NCBI GenBank assembly: GCA_003151515.1
Contig: PLXS01000023.1
Coordinates: forward strand, 1 to 58,920
Direction: 5' to 3'
DNA from: Opitutaceae bacterium
GTDB taxonomy: Bacteria; Verrucomicrobiota; Verrucomicrobiia; Opitutales; Opitutaceae
Length of the DNA stretch: 58,920 nt
Below, piece after piece: positions 56,301 to 58,920 of the stretch. Position 1 is the stretch's first letter, and every line of letters starts with the position of its first letter. Made by a program: the position numbers and the translations under genes. The notes beneath the pieces are model-generated. The model did no database searches. It was given only the letters and a program-made list of their open reading frames with translations, and was not told the DNA's origin.

Positions 56301-56559
56301 TGTAGCTCGTTGCCTCGATGCGCTCGACGTCGTCGACCAGCGCGGCCATCTGGCGCTCGTGGAGCGAGAGAATGCGGTTCTGGATGTCCTGCGCGCTCAT
56401 CCCGTTATAGGTCCACACGACGCTGACCACCGGGATGTTGATCTCGGGAAAGATATCGATTGGCATTCGCATGGCCGCGCCAATGCCGAGGATGCAGACC
56501 AGGATAACGCCGGCGGCCACCGTGTAAGGATGCTTCAGAACGAAATCGACGAGCTTCAT
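53338..56559 (-). CDS. RND efflux permease with single-Asp relay (VDN type)
   Basis: The 1073-residue protein starts at the ATG at 56559 (MKLVDFVLKHPYTVAAG), with AAGGGA just upstream. An in-frame ATG at 56676 would add a lipoprotein leader foreign to this family. It has twelve spans and two periplasmic loops. The TM4 relay reads AVGILVDNGTVVIENIERH, with one Asp followed by Asn in place of the Asp-Asp of the pump at 33045. That VDN form marks a separate clade found across Proteobacteria and Acidobacteria. By eye, codon use on this strand looks different from the flanking genes, which suggests acquisition. Substrate unknown. Confidence 0.93.
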   Translation of the reverse strand: MKLVDFVLKHPYTVAAGVILVCILGIGAAMRMPIDIFPEINIPVVSVVWTYNGMSAQDIQNRILSLHERQMAALVDDVERIEATSYTGVGVEKVYLQEGADVSRAVSQLASSALVVLKYLPPGITPPLVLRYGATDVPVIQLSLSSNELPDTKLNDLAQNVIRPALAVVHGAQVPQAYGGKPRIIMADLDQGALNARGISPGDVCSALQHQNVILPAGDVKIGSKDYTLTMNNSPDEIAKINAFPIKEVNGKIVFMRDVAHVHDGYQVQTNSVTVDGTPGALITIRKTGGESTLAVIDGIRDALPYIKRIIPSTVKIHALFDQSVFVKASLNSVKMGGLMAAGLTALMILLFLGNWRLTLIILASIPLSIVTAVLIMYVGGQTLNTMTLGGFALAVGILVDNGTVVIENIERHVHEGEPLEMAILQGATEVASPTFLATFCICTVFIPVFLLRGTAKYLFSPLSLSVCMALIASLALSFTLVPVLFKYLMRSMAAKHDGHSDAEQAARRASRNLFSAIHQGFEHGFGRFREAYRTTVAWALENAGRTAGFFLVLIAISLPLFPMLGEDFFPQVDAGQMRLHVRAPPGTRIEQTQAYFAEIEQDIRGLVGTAQIDTILDNIGLPYSGMNIALSDSATVSPMDGEILISLKERHTPTARLTALLRRELPKRFAELQFFFQPADIVDQVLNFGQPAPIDIRVSGPDNDAAYAVAEKIARDLHRVPGVVDSHVFQVPNAPTLGVDVDRSMAQEVGLNQYEAASDVLVTTNNSVQTAPNFWVDPSNGVSYPLAVQLPTYKINTLNDIWQIPMSAQTGTAGRSQLLMNLSKISRGTTPLALSQLNIRPVFDVDADVQNRDLASAASAIDKVIAKDRPPAAAAITVTLSGQVDTMRESYSGLFSGMAFAVVLIYLFLVINFQSWIDPLIVLMAVPFALSGVIWMLFVTQTHLSVPALMGTLMCIGLTTANSILVVTFANQRMEAGDSPLEAALTAGYTRLRPVLMTAGAMILGMIPMALGVGEGGEQNAPLARAVIGGLMFATFATLVFVPSMYGLLRRRPRTQPEPHGLSHGDSLATAQ

Positions 56560-56676
56560 GCGGGATCCCTTGGTCCTAAGCCGCCAGCCGGTATTCCCAT
56601 GGCGCTCGCCGCAGCCCGCGAGGGCCGCGGTCGCAAGCGCTGCCAGCGCCGCCGCTGAGGACGGGAGCGGAGCCAT
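56560..56676 (-). pseudogene. Orphan lipoprotein leader fused in frame to the RND permease start
   Basis: From an ATG at 56676, 39 codons read a full lipoprotein signal (SSAAALAALATAALAGC, lipobox LAGC, then GERHGNTGW) and run without a stop into the permease ATG at 56559. RND permeases have no such leader, and efflux adaptors often do. I read it as the surviving 5' end of a lost adaptor lipoprotein gene. It lies 60 bp after the histidine kinase stop, where an adaptor gene would be expected. The rest of the gap (56677-56736) shows nothing else. Confidence 0.5.
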
Positions 56677-56736
56677 TAGGGCGAGATGTCGGCGCAGATT
56701 TCATGGTGAATCGTTGTTTGGGGTGCCCGTCCGCTC

Positions 56737-58146
56737 TCAGGCCTCAGCGAGAGGAAGAATGACGCGGAACTGGCTCCCGGACCCCAGCGTGCTCTCCACC
56801 TCCACCCTTCCTCCGTGGGCCACGCTTATGGATTTCACAATGGAAAGGCCCAGGCCCGCGCCGTCGGTGCCCGCCGACCTGTCCCGGTCGACCCTGTAGA
56901 ACCGCTCGAAGACGAGCGGCACGGCCTCGGGCGGTATCCCCGCCCCGCTGTCCGTGACCTCGATGACCGCCTGGGCGCCCTGCGCAGCCACCTTCATGTG
57001 GGCCGAGCCCCCAGGTGGGGTGTACTTGATCGCGTTGTCGAGCAGGTTGACGATCACCTGCTTCAGCCGCGCCCGGTCGCCCATCACGTGGACGGGGGCC
57101 GGGATCTCCCGGGTCATCTTGATCTTCCGATCCTCGGCAAGGAGCGCCATCTGCTCGGCTGTGGCCCCTGCAAGCGCCGCTATGTCCACCCTGACCCACT
57201 CCGCCTGGGCCTCGCCCGCGTCAAGCCGCGACAGGGCGAAGAGCTTCTGCACGATGTTGCCCAAGCGCTCCACCTCCTCGAGTGTGCTACCGATCCGGTC
57301 GCGAAGCTCCGCGGGAATGCGCTGGTCGCCCGCGAGGTTCTCGAGTTCGCCCCGAATCACGGTCAGCGGCGTCCGAAGCTCGTGCGATGCGTCGGCGACA
57401 AACCTCTTGGAGTTCGAGAACGCGTCTGCGAGCCGCGCGATCATGTGGTTGAGGGCGATCGAAAGCCTCTCCAGCTCGTCTCCCGAGCGGACGACCGGCA
57501 GCCGCTCGCTCAGGTTGTGCTGGGAGATGATCTCGGCCTTGAGCGTCATCTGCGCCACCGGATCGAGCGCCGTGCGCGACAGGAAGTAGCTGCCGGCGAC
57601 GGCGACCGCGATCACGAGCGGGATTCCGAGCGCCAGGAGCGCGAGCAGGTGGTGCGCAAGGCGCTCGACGGGACCCGCCGACGTCCCGACCTCGACGAGG
57701 TAGGTCCCCTTGGGTCCGGCCTCCGCCCTCGACGCCGCGATCAGGAGCGCATTGCCGTCACCGAGCACCTCGAGGCGCGAGAACTCCTCACCCCGGCCCG
57801 CCCTGGCAGGCGGCACTTTCGACGGCTCGAAGCTCTGGTCGTTGGGCGGCCCGGAGACATAAAGCACGCTGCCGTCCGGGCGGGTCACGCGGATGAACCG
57901 GTCGCCGAGCTCCGGGGCGTAGAGCTCCCGGATCTCGCGCACGACATACGCCTCCCCGGTGCGCGGCTCGTTCGCCAGCAGGGTCTCGGCTATCTGGCGG
58001 GCCCGACGCGCCTGCGTCTCCAGCAATGTGTCGTCGAGATAGGTCTTCACCCGCTCATAGAGCAGGCCGCCCAGAAGCGCGAACACGGCCGTGAGCAGGA
58101 CCGAATGCCAGACGGCCAGACGGAAATGGATCGAGCGCGCGTTCAC
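56737..58146 (-). CDS. Sensor histidine kinase, CusS/QseC-like
   Basis: The 469-residue protein has a GTG start at 58146 overlapping the response-regulator stop (GTGA). It has two spans (~12-30 and ~165-190) around a periplasmic sensor domain of ~130 residues. A HAMP domain (~190-245) is followed by HisKA with His255 in ADASHELRTPLTVIRGELE. HATPase_c has NLLDNAIKYTPPGG, DSGAGIPPEA and GAGLGLSIVKS. This type commonly controls efflux operons. The RND operon starts 177 bp downstream on the same strand, so it may be its target. Confidence 0.93.
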   Translation of the reverse strand: MNARSIHFRLAVWHSVLLTAVFALLGGLLYERVKTYLDDTLLETQARRARQIAETLLANEPRTGEAYVVREIRELYAPELGDRFIRVTRPDGSVLYVSGPPNDQSFEPSKVPPARAGRGEEFSRLEVLGDGNALLIAASRAEAGPKGTYLVEVGTSAGPVERLAHHLLALLALGIPLVIAVAVAGSYFLSRTALDPVAQMTLKAEIISQHNLSERLPVVRSGDELERLSIALNHMIARLADAFSNSKRFVADASHELRTPLTVIRGELENLAGDQRIPAELRDRIGSTLEEVERLGNIVQKLFALSRLDAGEAQAEWVRVDIAALAGATAEQMALLAEDRKIKMTREIPAPVHVMGDRARLKQVIVNLLDNAIKYTPPGGSAHMKVAAQGAQAVIEVTDSGAGIPPEAVPLVFERFYRVDRDRSAGTDGAGLGLSIVKSISVAHGGRVEVESTLGSGSQFRVILPLAEA

Positions 58147-58823
58147 TGCCCCTCGTCCTCCGAGAGCTTGTATCCCACGCCCCGGACGGTCCGTATCAGC
58201 TTCAGCGGGAACATGTCGTCAACCTTGGCCCGCACGTGCCTCACGTACACGTCGACGATGTTCGTGAGCCCCTCGAAGCTCTGGTCCCAGACGTGCTCGA
58301 CGATCATGGTGCGCGACAACACCCTTCCCGGATGGCTCGCCAGGTAGTCGAGAAGCCCGTATTCCTTGGGCGTCAGCTCTATGCGGTGGCCGCCTCGGCG
58401 CACCTGCTGGCTCAGCCGGTCGATCTCAAGGTCGGCGACCCGCACGACGCTCTCCTGGTTCGCCGGGCCGCGGCGCAGCAGCGCCTTGATGCGGACGACC
58501 AGCTCGGCGAATGCGAAGGGTTTTGTCAGGTAATCGTCCGCGCCCGCCTCGAAGTTCTCGACCTTGCTCGACGTCGCGTCGCGCGCCGTGAGGACGAGGA
58601 TCGGAGTGCGAAGGTCGTGGGCGCGGATCCGGCGAAGCACCTCACTTCCGTCCATGCCCGGCAGCCCGAGGTCGAGGATGACAAGGTCGTATTTGGTCGC
58701 CTCGGCCATCGCCCAGCCGGCGCCGCCGTTCTCGGCGACGTCCACGGCATAGCGCTCGGCCTTCAGGCCCCTTGAGACCATCTCGGCCACCTTCCGCTCA
58801 TCCTCTACGAGAAGTATCCGCAT
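58143..58823 (-). CDS. OmpR/PhoB family response regulator
   Basis: The 226-residue protein has a receiver domain (RILLVEDERKVAEMVSRGLKAE, phospho-acceptor Asp51 in VILDLGLPGMDG, Lys in TKPFAFAEL). A C-terminal winged helix follows (LTPKEYGLLDYLASHPGRVLSRTMIVEHVWD, VDVYVRHVRAKVD). It is read with the overlapping kinase gene. An inverted repeat covers its ribosome site and could mediate feedback. Confidence 0.95.
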   Translation of the reverse strand: MRILLVEDERKVAEMVSRGLKAERYAVDVAENGGAGWAMAEATKYDLVILDLGLPGMDGSEVLRRIRAHDLRTPILVLTARDATSSKVENFEAGADDYLTKPFAFAELVVRIKALLRRGPANQESVVRVADLEIDRLSQQVRRGGHRIELTPKEYGLLDYLASHPGRVLSRTMIVEHVWDQSFEGLTNIVDVYVRHVRAKVDDMFPLKLIRTVRGVGYKLSEDEGQ

Positions 58824-58826
58824 GCG

Positions 58827-58845
58827 CGTTCCTGCTTCTGGAACG
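58827..58845. promoter_or_regulatory. Inverted repeat over the response-regulator ribosome site
   Basis: CGTTCC (58827-58832) and GGAACG (58840-58845) are perfect inverted repeats with a 7-base spacer, ending 3 bp from the ATG at 58823. On the minus strand the AGGA-like ribosome site lies in one arm, so a hairpin would hide it. A protein operator is the alternative. Confidence 0.5.
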
Positions 58846-58870
58846 GTACATCAACTTCATTAAGGCACAG

Positions 58871-58898
58871 CGTATAAAGAATTAATTTTTGTTAATAA
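58871..58898 (-). promoter_or_regulatory. Candidate promoter of the two-component operon
   Basis: On the minus strand TTATTA (58893-58898) and TATACG (58871-58876) are spaced 16 bp apart, 47 bp upstream of the response-regulator ATG, inside a strikingly AT-rich pocket. Matches to the sigma-70 consensus are partial. Confidence 0.4.
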
Positions 58899-58920
58899 CT
58901 TGAGAGTGCCGGGTTCGTGA

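Overview
The window is a high-GC bacterial chromosome segment. It most likely comes from a Verrucomicrobiota member near the Opitutales/Opitutaceae. That is an inference from gene content: a secreted NHL/Ig protein ending in two copies of a ~130-residue C-terminal unit of a type I associate with Opitutus-like genomes, a Tat-exported Gfo/Idh/MocA oxidoreductase, secreted GH5 and GH9 glycanases, a probable PPi-type PEP carboxykinase and several secreted low-complexity proteins. No rRNA, tRNA, CRISPR array, insertion sequence or phage gene was seen.

Layout. 0-5 kb: secreted proteins (NHL/Ig/BNR-like protein, a concanavalin-like protein, a Thr/Gly-rich repeat protein). 5-13.3 kb: a 1137-aa probable PPi-PEPCK, two small membrane proteins, a GH5 mannanase-like enzyme, an OPT transporter and a small RHH-like protein. 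13.3-18.8 kb: a secreted thioredoxin, a Tat-exported oxidoreductase, a HEAT-repeat/discoidin lipoprotein, an ArfB-like release factor and thymidine kinase. 18.7-28.5 kb: asparagine synthase and an ArnT-like membrane glycosyltransferase on the minus strand, divergent from GT2, methyltransferase and metallo-beta-lactamase-fold genes joined by stop/start overlaps, then a small secreted protein, a GH9 cellulase-type enzyme and a pterin carbinolamine dehydratase. 28.5-38.9 kb: a YncE-like propeller, a LysE-family exporter, and an RND pump without an outer-membrane partner, flanked by two hybrid histidine kinases. 38.9-43.3 kb: an isoquinoline-oxidoreductase-type molybdenum hydroxylase (iorA, iorB) with XdhC- and MocA-type maturation genes. 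43.3-49.4 kb: Dabb protein, PriA, a Fur-like regulator coupled to a TPR protein, a YdcF-like protein and a PhoU-like/Pit phosphate-uptake pair. 49.4-58.9 kb: a minus-strand two-component system followed by an RND permease, adaptor, NodT-type outer-membrane lipoprotein and a PII-like DUF190 protein.

The most unusual region is 49.4-56.7 kb. The efflux module (50091-56559) lies between two same-strand remnants that could come from a different efflux system: the C-terminal piece of a TolC-type protein downstream (49401-49683) and an orphan lipoprotein leader, in frame with the permease, upstream (56560-56676). A decayed glycogen-synthase C-terminus on the opposite strand abuts the TolC remnant. 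My reading is that a resident RR-HK-efflux operon had its pump genes replaced by an acquired RND-adaptor-OMF-DUF190 cassette, with the resident two-component system now placed upstream of it. Assembly chimerism is the main alternative.

Many long ORFs antisense to real genes in this GC-rich DNA are shadows and were left out.
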